A stretch of DNA of 64,000 nucleotides, taken from positions 326,093 to 390,092 of the forward strand of contig NZ_JAGGQL010000003.1 of assembly GCF_018613315.1 (NCBI RefSeq). Reading direction: 5' to 3'. Both the position numbers and the translations under genes were made by a program. Position 1 is the first letter of the stretch. Each line of letters starts with the position of its first letter. Source of the stretch: Bacillus sp. ISL-37 (GTDB lineage: Bacteria > Bacillota > Bacilli > Bacillales > Cytobacillaceae). The notes beneath the pieces were generated by a model. That model was not told the origin of the DNA and ran no database searches. It saw only the letters and a list, made by a program, of their open reading frames with translations. This document shows positions 53,558 through 61,796 of the stretch, in pieces.

Positions 53558-54526
53558 TTACATCCTCTCAAGCATCTTCCGGACATGTTCATAAAATTGT
53601 TCACCAACTTTAAGGATTTCCTTCAATGATTTCTTTTCATCTTTAGTGAGCTTACTCGTATTTACGTAGTGGCCGGAGTCATAATCCCTGTTGCATCCAT
53701 GTTTGAGGCGATAGTCAAGCAGTGCAGAGAAATTCTTGCTGTACAAAGATTTATCTTGATCTGGCATCAAGACGTCAGATACAAGGCTGATACGAGAGAG
53801 TGTGGGAGTTTCTTTTATCCCTCCGTAAAATGATAACAGCCTTGCTGCATTCACGAAGGGGAGAAACGCTGTTTCCTTAAGATTAATAGATCCAGCATAG
53901 GCACCATGAGTTTCAACAAGCAGCTGACCAAGTAGTCCGACGCCTTTTTTCATATACATTGTGTTATGAAGCATCCTTAACAGCAATTGCTCTCTTTTAA
54001 CTTCATCAAAGGCTTTTTCTTTCAATCTGCTTACCAGTCCAGGATCGCCGTGGATCGATCTGGCATCTGCGAATATGAGCAAATAGCGGATTGACTCCCA
54101 TGTAGATTCATCAACCCAAAGTCCAAGTTGAGTCTCCCAATCTCTCATTGATTTACACCACAATAGATTGCTTGCCATAACAGAGCCGGAACATTTTTTA
54201 TAGCCAGCAATCTCTAATCCTTCGGAAATCTCTTTTCCTAACTTTAAAAAGTACTCCTGTGCTTCATCTGTTTTTAGTGTAAAAACCAATCCGTGGTCCT
54301 GGTCACTCCAAATAGATTGCTCCATTCGTCCAGCACTGCCCATGACGAAGAAAGAGAATGGGGAAGGGGGATTCCCGTATTCTTTTGAGACTTTGCATAA
54401 TGCAGCAGTTAAGACTTGATCATAGACCAAATCATGAAAATGGTTTAATTGTTCATTGCTTAAAGATGCGTCAGACTGCCTTTTGACTCTTATTCCATTA
54501 ATATTTGAATCGTCATTCAAGTTCAT
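53558..54526 (-). CDS. DUF294 nucleotidyltransferase (GlnD-like core)
   Basis: The protein has 322 residues from the ATG at 54526, chosen because AAAGGAGG lies 11 bases upstream; an in-frame GTG at 54574 lies within a hairpin. The nucleotidyltransferase motif FFVMGSAGRMEQSIWSDQDHGLVF (GSxGRxE...DxD) is the DUF294 signature, related to the uridylyltransferase core of GlnD. The CBS domains common in the family are absent. The C-terminal half is helical DUF294-C. It is downstream of the ammonium transporter and upstream of the exonuclease, so a signal-linked role in nitrogen control is possible. Confidence 0.85.
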   Translation of the reverse strand: MNLNDDSNINGIRVKRQSDASLSNEQLNHFHDLVYDQVLTAALCKVSKEYGNPPSPFSFFVMGSAGRMEQSIWSDQDHGLVFTLKTDEAQEYFLKLGKEISEGLEIAGYKKCSGSVMASNLLWCKSMRDWETQLGLWVDESTWESIRYLLIFADARSIHGDPGLVSRLKEKAFDEVKREQLLLRMLHNTMYMKKGVGLLGQLLVETHGAYAGSINLKETAFLPFVNAARLLSFYGGIKETPTLSRISLVSDVLMPDQDKSLYSKNFSALLDYRLKHGCNRDYDSGHYVNTSKLTKDEKKSLKEILKVGEQFYEHVRKMLERM

Positions 54527-54564
54527 AAGTCGGACGGCCTCCTTTCTCCATTCATCAAAACACG

Positions 54565-54587
54565 GCTGGCCCACAATAGGGGCCCGC
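54565..54587 (-). terminator. Possible attenuating hairpin between amt and the DUF294 gene
   Basis: On the minus strand GGCCC and GGGCC pair across a seven-base loop, with an outer GC pair, then a short TTTT. It is too weak to be sure of; it may reduce read-through into the downstream genes. Confidence 0.4.
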
Positions 54588-54606
54588 CGCTTAATTACCT
54601 CAAAGA

Positions 54607-55926
54607 TTAATTGACAGAAGGTTGCTGTGAATTTAAAGGAACATTGCCTGTTGAGGGGATTTCAATTGATCCCTTTGCAGCTGCTTCTTTATTGACCAAT
54701 TCCGGATACCCATAGCTTCCGTGTTCACTAATATCCAGGCCGATGATTTCTTCCTCTTCTGTTACCCGCAAGCCCTTCATTGTTACCTTCATAATCGATA
54801 AGATGATAAAAGATACGATGAAAGCGAAAGCACCTGAGGCAACAACTCCCAGCGCCTGTACTCCCAGTTGTTCAAGACCTCCACCATAAAACAATCCTGG
54901 ATTCCCAACTGTGGCTAGCTCAGGGGTCGCAAAGAATCCTGTTGATAGAGTACCCCAAACACCAGCCGTACCGTGTACTGATAGCGCAAAGATAGGATCA
55001 TCTATCTTTCTGCTTTCGAAGAAGCGAATACTATAGAAAACAAGGATGCCGGCAATCAGCCCGATGATAACCGCTGCCCAAGTATCAACAAAAGCACAGG
55101 ATGCCGTAATGGCCACAAGGCCTGCGAGCGCTCCGTTCAGCATCATTGGAACATCCGCTTTGCCTAAAACAATCCAGGAGATGAGCATGGCTGCAACAGT
55201 ACCTGCAGCTGCCGCAAGATTCGTGTTGAGAGCAACAAACCCAAAGAATGCTCCATCAACAGAAACGGTGCTTCCTGCATTAAATCCGAACCAGCCAACC
55301 CATAAAAACAATACGCTCAATGCTGTGAAGACCTGATTATGGCCTTCGATATTATTAGCTGAACCGTCTTTATTAAATTTGCCAATACGCGGCTTCAGAA
55401 GGATGGTCGCTGCCAGTGCCGCCATTGCTCCAGTCAGGTGGACTACAGTTGAACCAGCGAAATCCTGTTTTCCATGTTCTGCAAGCCAGCCGCCGCCCCA
55501 AATCCAATGGGCGATGAACGGATAAACTAAAACTGAGAATAGAAGTGCAAAGACAAGATATACAGATAATTTTGCTCTCTCAGCAAATCCGCCAAAGGCA
55601 ATCGTTAAGGAAATCCCCGCGAATGCCAGCTGGAATAGAAAGAATACAGCACCTGAAAGTCCCAAGCCCTCTACGTCATAGCCTGAATAGAAAAAATCCG
55701 AGAAGCCCAGAATCGAGTTACCTTCTCCAAAAATAAGTCCATAACCTACAGCCCAGAAAACGATTGATGAGATTCCAAATGTCAGAATCGTTTTACCGGC
55801 AATGTGGCCGGCGTTCTTCATTCGTGTTGATCCTGTTTCAAGAAGGATGAAGCCTCCAATCATCAAAATTACCAAAACCGCGGAAATCATAACCCATAGA
55901 CTATTCATTAAAAATACCGTATCCAT
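54607..55926 (-). CDS. amt: Ammonium transporter (Amt family)
   Basis: The protein has 439 residues from the ATG at 55926 (AAAGGGGTCGAAAAA upstream; a TTG at 55944 overlaps that site). Eleven transmembrane helices are expected. The family signature is GFNAGSTVSVDG and the pore histidine is in ALSVHGTAGVWGT. It brings ammonium into the cell at low external levels. It has no glnK neighbour, unlike the nrgAB pair of B. subtilis. A perfect TnrA/GlnR box lies 72 bases upstream. Confidence 0.95.
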   Translation of the reverse strand: MDTVFLMNSLWVMISAVLVILMIGGFILLETGSTRMKNAGHIAGKTILTFGISSIVFWAVGYGLIFGEGNSILGFSDFFYSGYDVEGLGLSGAVFFLFQLAFAGISLTIAFGGFAERAKLSVYLVFALLFSVLVYPFIAHWIWGGGWLAEHGKQDFAGSTVVHLTGAMAALAATILLKPRIGKFNKDGSANNIEGHNQVFTALSVLFLWVGWFGFNAGSTVSVDGAFFGFVALNTNLAAAAGTVAAMLISWIVLGKADVPMMLNGALAGLVAITASCAFVDTWAAVIIGLIAGILVFYSIRFFESRKIDDPIFALSVHGTAGVWGTLSTGFFATPELATVGNPGLFYGGGLEQLGVQALGVVASGAFAFIVSFIILSIMKVTMKGLRVTEEEEIIGLDISEHGSYGYPELVNKEAAAKGSIEIPSTGNVPLNSQQPSVN

Positions 55927-55997
55927 TTTTTCGACCCCTTTCAAATTGTGAATGTAGTTTGTATTCTCGCATGTATTTTTTAATGAATCTACTCTTG

Positions 55998-56014
55998 TGT
56001 CAGAAAACCTTACA
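55998..56014. promoter_or_regulatory. TnrA/GlnR box upstream of amt
   Basis: TGTCAGAAAACCTTACA fits the consensus TGTNAN7TNACA exactly. Its distance from amt suits TnrA activation during nitrogen limitation. Confidence 0.9.
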
Positions 56015-56063
56015 CAGTTTCTGAAATAAAGAAAAAAACCTCCATTATTGAAGGTTTTACAGT

Positions 56064-56402
56064 TTAGTATTTTCGAACGCCGAATTGAGCGTTCAATTGT
56101 CCTTGTATCATTTTCTTATGTGCCTCGTCTTTGTGTCGTTTCTTTTCCTTAATCATTTCCTGCCGGATCTCAAAAGTCTGGACGCCATCTTCAATTTTGT
56201 TGGCAATCTCAACTAATTGTTCGACATCAACGAATGAGTATCTTCTGCTTCCACCAGGGGTTCGGTCCGGAAAGACTAATTTCCTTTCTTCATAATATCG
56301 TATTTGTCGTTCAGAAAGTCCGGTCAGCTCACTGACAATACCTATAGTTATGACTTTCTTTTCTTTAAAGGAGGATGGGTCTGCAGCCAATTCATACACC
56401 AC
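56064..56402 (-). CDS. tnrA: TnrA, MerR-family global nitrogen regulator
   Basis: The protein has 112 residues and a GTG start. The MerR helix-turn-helix is [20 protein letters not shown] followed by [27 protein letters not shown]. The C-terminal tail ends [11 protein letters not shown], which is the TnrA/GlnR glutamine-synthetase-sensing tail. The absence of the GlnR-type longer C-terminus and the synteny with amt favour TnrA. It activates nitrogen-scavenging genes when glutamine is low. It lies downstream of and divergent in control from amt, both on the minus strand, and has its own box at 56428. Start choice is uncertain by a few codons. Confidence 0.93.
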   Translation of the reverse strand: MVYELAADPSSFKEKKVITIGIVSELTGLSERQIRYYEERKLVFPDRTPGGSRRYSFVDVEQLVEIANKIEDGVQTFEIRQEMIKEKKRHKDEAHKKMIQGQLNAQFGVRKY

Positions 56403-56427
56403 GCTTTTAACAGTTTTAAATATTATA

Positions 56428-56444
56428 TGTCATATTTCCTTACA
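56428..56444. promoter_or_regulatory. TnrA box upstream of tnrA (autoregulation)
   Basis: TGTCATATTTCCTTACA fits TGTNAN7TNACA exactly and lies 26 bases before the tnrA start. TnrA is known to control its own gene in B. subtilis. Confidence 0.88.
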
Positions 56445-56471
56445 TGGCTATTAATTTGTATAATAAAATCG

Positions 56472-56618
56472 TTAATCCCCATTAATTAAATTTTTAAGTT
56501 CAGTTAATGTCAATTTCCTTAATTCTTCTTCGCTTTCATTTGTAATTTTCGATTTGATCAGATGCTGGATATAATGGTCCTTTAGTTTTTCTACGGCAGT
56601 ACGCAAATGCAAGGACAC
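56472..56618 (-). CDS. FbpA-like small basic protein
   Basis: Forty-eight residues from the GTG at 56618, eight bases after AAGGAGG. A longer frame to 56657 would include that ribosome site. The sequence LHLRTAVEKLKDHYIQHLI and then KLTLTELKNLING follows the Fur-regulated basic protein A pattern of Bacillus (LRxAVE...LTLSEL). In B. subtilis FbpA is part of the iron-sparing response. No Fur box was recognised upstream, so iron control is not shown here. Confidence 0.75.
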   Translation of the reverse strand: MSLHLRTAVEKLKDHYIQHLIKSKITNESEEELRKLTLTELKNLINGD

Positions 56619-56631
56619 AGAGAATCCCTCC

Positions 56632-56781
56632 TTAAAAAGTTTCATTTTGAGCAGCACGTAATATTTCTACAGCGTGCTTTCCATGTCTTTTCAAAAGTTC
56701 TTCATACAATTCATCCCGAAAAAGATCAAGCATGATAATCAATTGTGCCAAATCAGAAGTATTCTGTCTTTCCACATTCAT
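56632..56781 (-). CDS. Small 49-residue protein upstream of the FbpA-like gene
   Basis: Forty-nine codons, starting ATG at 56781 with GAGGAG seven bases upstream and ending 14 bases before the FbpA-like start. The protein is a likely amphipathic helix pair (LAQLIIMLDLFRDELYEELL, then KHAVEILRAAQ). It has no known match. The tight spacing and good ribosome site suggest a real two-gene small-protein operon. Confidence 0.6.
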   Translation of the reverse strand: MNVERQNTSDLAQLIIMLDLFRDELYEELLKRHGKHAVEILRAAQNETF

Positions 56782-56947
56782 CTCCTCATTTCCTGAAACG
56801 GTTGTGAATTTTTCATAAGCGTAAAGAAATCTTGCTAAAAAGTCAGCAGGTTCGTCAGGATTTCTGACAGGATTTTTTTAAGGTGAAGTTATGATTAAAG
56901 TAAAATCCGGAAAACCTAAAGTGATTTGTATATAAGGAGGAATGAGG

Positions 56948-57814
56948 ATGGAACAGAATATGCAGCCCGAAAATAGAGGGTATGTCATAAATGAATATGA
57001 CGTACTTAAGAAAGTCATTCTTTGTAGCCCGCAGTATATGACAATACGTGATGTAATTAATGAAACTCAGAAACATTTCAAGGATGAAGGCATACATATA
57101 GAAGTTGCCTTGGAACAGCACAATGAATTCGTGAATACTTTGAAACATTACGGGGTGGAGGTTATCCTTCTTCCATACCATAAAAAATACCCTGAGCAAG
57201 TTTTTACCAGAGATATCGGGTTTACACTCGGCCAAACCATATTTGTTGCGGATATGGCTAGCGATGTTCGAAAAGGCGAGGAGAACGTCCTGAAACAGTG
57301 GCTCGAGGATGAGGGAATATCCTATTATAATTTAATAGGTGATCAGATCGAGGGAGGGGATGTAGTCATCGATCAAGACACTATATATGTTGGCTTGAGT
57401 AACCGGACCAACCAACAAGCAGCAGATCATTTACAAGGATTGCTTCCCCAGCTTAAAGTTCGCGCCATTCCGTTTAAGGCCGAGTATTTGCACCTTGACT
57501 GCGTCTTCAATGTCGTTTCCCCGGAAGTCGCATTAATCTATCGACCTGCATTGACAGAGGAAGATATTAAACTGTTCAGTTCAATGTATGACCTAATAGA
57601 TGTTAGTGAAGAGGAACAATTCACACTTGGAACAAATGTGCTCTGTATCGGCAACAAAAAAATCCTCAGCTTGCCTGTAAATAAAGGAGTTAATGAACAA
57701 CTTAGAAGTAAGGGATTCGAAGTAATTGAAGTGGATATAACAGAGATCATAAAGTCCGGAGGTTCATTCCGTTGCTGTACACTTCCGATTTTACGAGAAA
57801 AGAGTGCCCATTAA
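56948..57814 (+). CDS. DDAH-like arginine/dimethylarginine hydrolase (amidinotransferase superfamily)
   Basis: The protein has 288 residues from the ATG at 56948 (AAGGAGGA seven bases upstream). The beta/alpha propeller family marks are VFTRDIGFTLG, GDQIEGGDVVI, the catalytic His in LHLDCVF and the nucleophile Cys near the end (GGSFRCCTLP). It hydrolyses the guanidino group of methylated or free arginine to citrulline and amine. Placed near tnrA, it would free nitrogen from arginine derivatives. No TnrA box was found upstream. A strong terminator follows. Confidence 0.9.
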   Translation: MEQNMQPENRGYVINEYDVLKKVILCSPQYMTIRDVINETQKHFKDEGIHIEVALEQHNEFVNTLKHYGVEVILLPYHKKYPEQVFTRDIGFTLGQTIFVADMASDVRKGEENVLKQWLEDEGISYYNLIGDQIEGGDVVIDQDTIYVGLSNRTNQQAADHLQGLLPQLKVRAIPFKAEYLHLDCVFNVVSPEVALIYRPALTEEDIKLFSSMYDLIDVSEEEQFTLGTNVLCIGNKKILSLPVNKGVNEQLRSKGFEVIEVDITEIIKSGGSFRCCTLPILREKSAH

Positions 57815-57815
57815 G

Positions 57816-57852
57816 AAACAAGCGGGAGACAGTCGTCTCTCGCTTGTTTCGT
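57816..57852 (+). terminator. Rho-independent terminator
   Basis: AAACAAGCGGGAGAC and GTCTCTCGCTTGTTT form a long stem with one mismatch. Confidence 0.92.
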
Positions 57853-58008
57853 TTATGGCCAGCTTTGGACAGCTTTGGATGAAAGCAAGGGAATCCGCCC
57901 GAACAGAACCCATATAAACCTGTGGTACGAACCCATCAAATTCTGTACTCGAACCTCTGTTTATATACAGATATAAAAATTGTTTGCTGTTAAATATCAT
58001 ATTTTGAT

Positions 58009-58037
58009 TGTCCTTTGGGTTAAATTATCTTATAATT
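58009..58037 (+). promoter_or_regulatory. Promoter of the amino-acid symporter gene
   Basis: TTGTCC, a 17-bp spacer and TATAAT. Confidence 0.6.
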
Positions 58038-58076
58038 CAAAATAGCAAGAAATTAATTTTGTAAAGGGGGATTCAT

Positions 58077-59537
58077 TTGGAAGCTTTTGTTTCTTGGCTC
58101 AATGGGATTTTGTGGAGCAACCCGGTCATTTACATCATTCTGGGAATCGGCTTGCTTTTCTCAATCTTGACACGTTTTCTACAAGTTAGACTCTTGAAAG
58201 ACATGGTTAAACTTATGTTCACAGGAAGAAGTTCCGATGCGGGCGTTTCATCTTTTCAGGCCTTATCTATCGCTTTATCCGGCCGTGTAGGAACTGGTAA
58301 CATCGCAGGTACTGCCACTGCAATCGCAATGGGGGGACCTGGTGCGGTTTTCTGGATGTGGACGATTGCATTCATCGGAGCAGGAAGTGCATTCGTAGAG
58401 TCAACACTAGCGCAGATTTACAAAGTGAAACAAGACGGTCTTTACCGAGGCGGTCCGGCATACTACATCGAAAAAGGACTCGGTATTAAGTGGTTTGCCA
58501 TTGCGTTTGCCATTGCAGCTTTGGTCGCAATGTCCCTGTTAATGCCAGGAATTCAGTCCAACTCGATTGCACTTGGGCTTGAGAATGCTTTTGGCGTTAG
58601 CAAGTCAGTGACAGGTTTTGTCGTAATCGCACTTTTGGCTTTAATCATTTTCGGAGGAGTTAAAAGGATCGCAACTGTTGCACAGTATACAGTACCATTT
58701 ATGGCTGTTGGATACATCCTTGTCGCCCTAGTTATTATCGGAATGAATATCTCAGAAGTTCCTGCCGTTTTCTCCTTGATTTTCAAAAGCGCTTTCGGTG
58801 CTGATTCAATGTTCGGCGGTATTCTTGGCAGCGCAATTGCATGGGGTGTAAAACGCGGTATTTACTCCAATGAAGCAGGACAGGGTACTGGCCCACACGC
58901 AGCAGCTGCAGCAGAGGTTTCACACCCGGCTAAACAAGGTTTGGTCCAGGCTTTCTCTGTATACATCGACACACTATTCGTTTGTTCCGCCACTGCATTC
59001 ATGATCCTGTTCACAGGAATGTTCAATACAGTTGGTGCTGACGGGGCATTCATTGTCGAAAACCTTAAGGGAGTGGAAGCAGGTCCAGGATATACACAGG
59101 CTGCAGTAGATGCGGTTCTTCCGGGGTTCGGTGCAGAATTCGTTGCTGTAGCACTATTCTTCTTCGCTTTCACAACAATCATGGCTTACTATTATATGGC
59201 TGAGACGAATATTGCTTATCTTCTTAGAGGAAGAAACGGCAAGGTGCCAATGTTCATCCTCAAAATTGTCATCCTTGGCGCGGTCTTCTATGGAGCGGTA
59301 AAAGAAGCGTCACTAGCATGGGCGCTTGGTGATGCTGGCCTGGGATTGATGGTATGGCTCAACCTGATTGCCATTGTCCTGCTCGCAAAACCAGCATTAA
59401 TTGCCTTGAAGGATTATGAGGAACAGAAAAAGCAAGGACTTGATCCAGTCTTCAATTCCAAAAAACTCGGCATCAAAAATGCTGAATACTGGGAAGAAGA
59501 ATATTCCTTCAAGCATGAAAAGGATAAAGTATCATAA
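58077..59537 (+). CDS. Na+:alanine/glycine symporter (AGCS family)
   Basis: The protein has 486 residues from a TTG after AAAGGGGGATTCA. Eleven or so transmembrane helices are present. ALSIALSGRVGTGNIAGTATAIAMGGPGAVFWMW is the AGCS signature, with GIYSNEAGQGTGPHAAAAAEVSHP later. B. subtilis AlsT-like members import glutamine or alanine. Its neighbours (DDAH-like enzyme, tnrA) suggest nitrogen supply. A terminator follows. Confidence 0.93.
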   Translation: MEAFVSWLNGILWSNPVIYIILGIGLLFSILTRFLQVRLLKDMVKLMFTGRSSDAGVSSFQALSIALSGRVGTGNIAGTATAIAMGGPGAVFWMWTIAFIGAGSAFVESTLAQIYKVKQDGLYRGGPAYYIEKGLGIKWFAIAFAIAALVAMSLLMPGIQSNSIALGLENAFGVSKSVTGFVVIALLALIIFGGVKRIATVAQYTVPFMAVGYILVALVIIGMNISEVPAVFSLIFKSAFGADSMFGGILGSAIAWGVKRGIYSNEAGQGTGPHAAAAAEVSHPAKQGLVQAFSVYIDTLFVCSATAFMILFTGMFNTVGADGAFIVENLKGVEAGPGYTQAAVDAVLPGFGAEFVAVALFFFAFTTIMAYYYMAETNIAYLLRGRNGKVPMFILKIVILGAVFYGAVKEASLAWALGDAGLGLMVWLNLIAIVLLAKPALIALKDYEEQKKQGLDPVFNSKKLGIKNAEYWEEEYSFKHEKDKVS

Positions 59538-59549
59538 GTCGTTTTTACT

Positions 59550-59587
59550 GAAGAGCTGCCATCTCAATGGGCAGCTCTTCTTTTTTT
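59550..59587 (+). terminator. Rho-independent terminator of the symporter gene
   Basis: A perfect GAAGAGCTGCC/GGCAGCTCTTC stem with a nine-base loop and a run of T. Confidence 0.93.
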
Positions 59588-59662
59588 GCTTATTCAGTTT
59601 GATTATATTGTCCCGGTGGAATGGGAAGAATGAGAGCATTAAGGACGAATCGAGGGAATTCC

Positions 59663-60577
59663 ATGAAAATGTTATGCATCGATGGCGGCGGTATAAGAGG
59701 CATTTTCCCGATTGCTATCCTGCAAGCGATAGAGGAAGAGTTTGGAAAGCCTGTGGGTGAACTCTTTGATGTGATCTCAGGTACAAGTACAGGATCAATC
59801 ATTGCTGCTTCAGCTGCTTTGAACACATCGATGGAAGAGGTGATGGGCAGGTACGAGACTTATGGTGAAAAGATTTTTGTGCGAAAAGCCAAGATTGGTC
59901 TTTTCAAGAGTGTTTATAGTGACAGATATTTACGTCGGTTGTTAAAACAGGCCTTCAAGGAAATTACTCTTGGCGATATCGAAAAGCCTTTGTTGATACC
60001 AGCTGTTGATATAACCCATGGAAAACCTTATGTTCATCGAACTGACTTTGGTTATTCGTCCGAAAATGAATTATCGATAAAGTTGTGGGATGCTGTATTA
60101 TCGTCTTGTTCAGCGCCAATCTACTTTCCACCCAACAATGTAAACAATCAATATTTATCGATCGATGGGGGGCTATGGGCTAATAATCCATCGTTGGTTT
60201 GTGTGACGGAAGCCCTGCACCACTTTAAAACCGACTTAGCCGACATCCATATACTATCGATTGGAACTGGCCAACAGAATATCGATTTTTCCATAGGTGA
60301 GGAAAAGTATTGGGGCATCCGGCAATGGCTGCCATTCCATTTTCCAACTTTAAAGGTTACGCCAAAATTATTGGACCTGGCGATGGATTTATCCTCTGAA
60401 TCAGTTTCTTATCACTGTCGGCTTTTGCTGGGCGATCATTACCTCAGACTGAATACAGAGCTATCAGAAGAAGTCCCTTTTGATGATTTTACTAATATGG
60501 CAGAACTAAAGTATCTGGGACGGCAGGTTTTTCAAGATAACAAAGACAAAATAGCATCTTTTTTATCAGGTAATTAG
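59663..60577 (+). CDS. Patatin-like phospholipase
   Basis: The protein has 304 residues from the ATG at 59663 (GAGGGA five bases upstream). The oxyanion motif DGGGIRG, the nucleophile Ser in GTSTGS and the Asp in SIDGGLWANNPS give the Ser/Asp dyad. It hydrolyses acyl esters of phospholipids in the cytoplasm or at the membrane. CBASS-like neighbours (cGAS, Cap genes) were looked for and not seen, so a role in defence is not supported here. Confidence 0.92.
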   Translation: MKMLCIDGGGIRGIFPIAILQAIEEEFGKPVGELFDVISGTSTGSIIAASAALNTSMEEVMGRYETYGEKIFVRKAKIGLFKSVYSDRYLRRLLKQAFKEITLGDIEKPLLIPAVDITHGKPYVHRTDFGYSSENELSIKLWDAVLSSCSAPIYFPPNNVNNQYLSIDGGLWANNPSLVCVTEALHHFKTDLADIHILSIGTGQQNIDFSIGEEKYWGIRQWLPFHFPTLKVTPKLLDLAMDLSSESVSYHCRLLLGDHYLRLNTELSEEVPFDDFTNMAELKYLGRQVFQDNKDKIASFLSGN

Positions 60578-60683
60578 GCTTTATACTGGCTAAAAACTTC
60601 TTTTTAACTTAGTCTTAAACAGAATGTGGATTACATAGTTTTGAGATACTATGCTGTGTAAATAAAGACAGGAGGTACTATCG

Positions 60684-60953
60684 ATGGATAAACTTGAAGT
60701 TGGCGAAGTATTCACAATTAGTGACGAGAATGATGTGGAGCAAGAGGTCGAGGTGATTGGCACTTTGACAATTGAAGGGTCTGACTATGCAGCTGTCAGT
60801 TTTGTCGAAGATCTTCAGACCGAAACGGACGAAGATATTGATATCTTTTTCTTGAAAGTAGACGAAGATGGAGATTTTGCAGCAATTGAATCTGATGACG
60901 AATTTGAAAAAGTGTCTTCAGCATTTGATGAAATGATGAATGAAGAAGAATAA
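60684..60953 (+). CDS. DUF1292 acidic protein
   Basis: The protein has 89 residues, with a strongly acidic C-terminal half (DDEFEKVSSAFDEMMNEEE). It matches the DUF1292 family of Firmicutes, including YrzB-type proteins. Function is unknown. The ATG follows AGGAGGTACTATCG. A terminator begins six bases after the stop. Confidence 0.85.
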   Translation: MDKLEVGEVFTISDENDVEQEVEVIGTLTIEGSDYAAVSFVEDLQTETDEDIDIFFLKVDEDGDFAAIESDDEFEKVSSAFDEMMNEEE

Positions 60954-60958
60954 TGAGG

Positions 60959-60988
60959 AGGAGGGAGGTTAAGCCTCGCTCCTTTTTT
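60959..60988 (+). terminator. Rho-independent terminator of the DUF1292 gene
   Basis: AGGAGGGAGG and CCTCGCTCCT pair with one mismatch, followed by six T. Confidence 0.85.
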
Positions 60989-61045
60989 GTTTGCTTACCA
61001 GGAAATTATAAAAGCATTTTTGTGTGGATAACTACATGTGGGTGT

Positions 61046-61226
61046 CTTAATCCAGCTCCAGCGCCTAGACCCTCAAGACGCTTCGGTCCTGCCAATGAAG
61101 TCAAAGAACGACTTCACTGGTCGGCCCTCCGAGGCACACGATGTGCTAGACTCGCCAGCCACAGGACGTGGCGTTTTAGGCGGGCAGCGCTTGTCGGGGC
61201 TGAACGAGGCGCTTGCGCTTTTTGTT
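61046..61226. repeat. GC-rich interspersed element, copy 2 (full form)
   Basis: It runs from CTTAATCCAGCTCCAGCGCC to GCGCTTGCGCTTTTTGTT and includes a CGCCAGCCAC/GTGGCG-type dyad not present in copy 1. The terminal 58 bases are repeated in reverse at the right window edge. The open frame at 60953-61255 is a by-product of this element. Confidence 0.88.
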
Positions 61227-61321
61227 CGTATTATATTGTAAAGGCATTATGGTAAAAAAACTTGTAAATAGAAGGAAATTAAATGAGTTTGTCGAATTGT
61301 TTTTGAAAGGAGTTGATTCAA

Positions 61322-61591
61322 TTGGAAAGCGTCGTCCTTGTCACCTTTAAAATAAAGGGGATTCCGATACCTATTAAAATAGCATCTACTAACGAACCAA
61401 GCAGGGAGCAAATACTCAAGAAAATTTCGGATTTAGCAAACGGATATGACTTATCAGGCGAAATCCAATTTAAGAAGCTCCTGAAGGAAAACGGCCATAA
61501 AATGTATATCTATGAAATCGGCGACAGAAAGTGTATGGTGCTTGTAGAAAGGCTCGAGAAAATTAAAGAATTTGAAGAGATCAGCTCATAG
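61322..61591 (+). CDS. Small conserved-looking hypothetical protein
   Basis: Eighty-nine residues from the TTG at 61322, nine bases after GAAAGGAG; the TTG at 61313 touches that site. The composition is beta-strand-like (SVVLVTFKIKGIPIPIKIAS, MYIYEIGDRKCMVLVERL) with no membrane or metal motif. Family not recognised. It lies alone between a repeat element and the convergent PhoD-like gene. Confidence 0.55.
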   Translation: MESVVLVTFKIKGIPIPIKIASTNEPSREQILKKISDLANGYDLSGEIQFKKLLKENGHKMYIYEIGDRKCMVLVERLEKIKEFEEISS

Positions 61592-61684
61592 AACTCCTGT
61601 ACATCTTGTCTTACAATACTGTGTAAAGATCGTTTACAATTTTACATTACTTTTTTTGTGAACCGTAAAAACATATCAAAAGAA

Positions 61685-61711
61685 AACCCAGAGGTAGAAA
61701 CCCCCTGGGTT
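61685..61711. terminator. Likely terminator hairpin between convergent genes
   Basis: AACCCAG and CTGGGTT form a seven-base stem with a 13-base loop. The T tail is weak. Apart from this hairpin, the 61592-61796 gap holds nothing recognised. Confidence 0.5.
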
Positions 61712-61796
61712 ATTTCGTGCGGATTACGATTTTGATACTTTTGAGTTTTCGTCAGAATGTACTGTCATTCATTTTTTTATAAAGAGATCGCCTGTT

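Noticed and set aside
59663..60577. CBASS-type defence system around the patatin
   Set aside because: No cyclase or accessory genes lie next to it; neighbours are a symporter and DUF1292.
60953..61255. Plus-strand ORF after the DUF1292 gene
   Set aside because: It is made of a terminator plus the GC-rich interspersed repeat.
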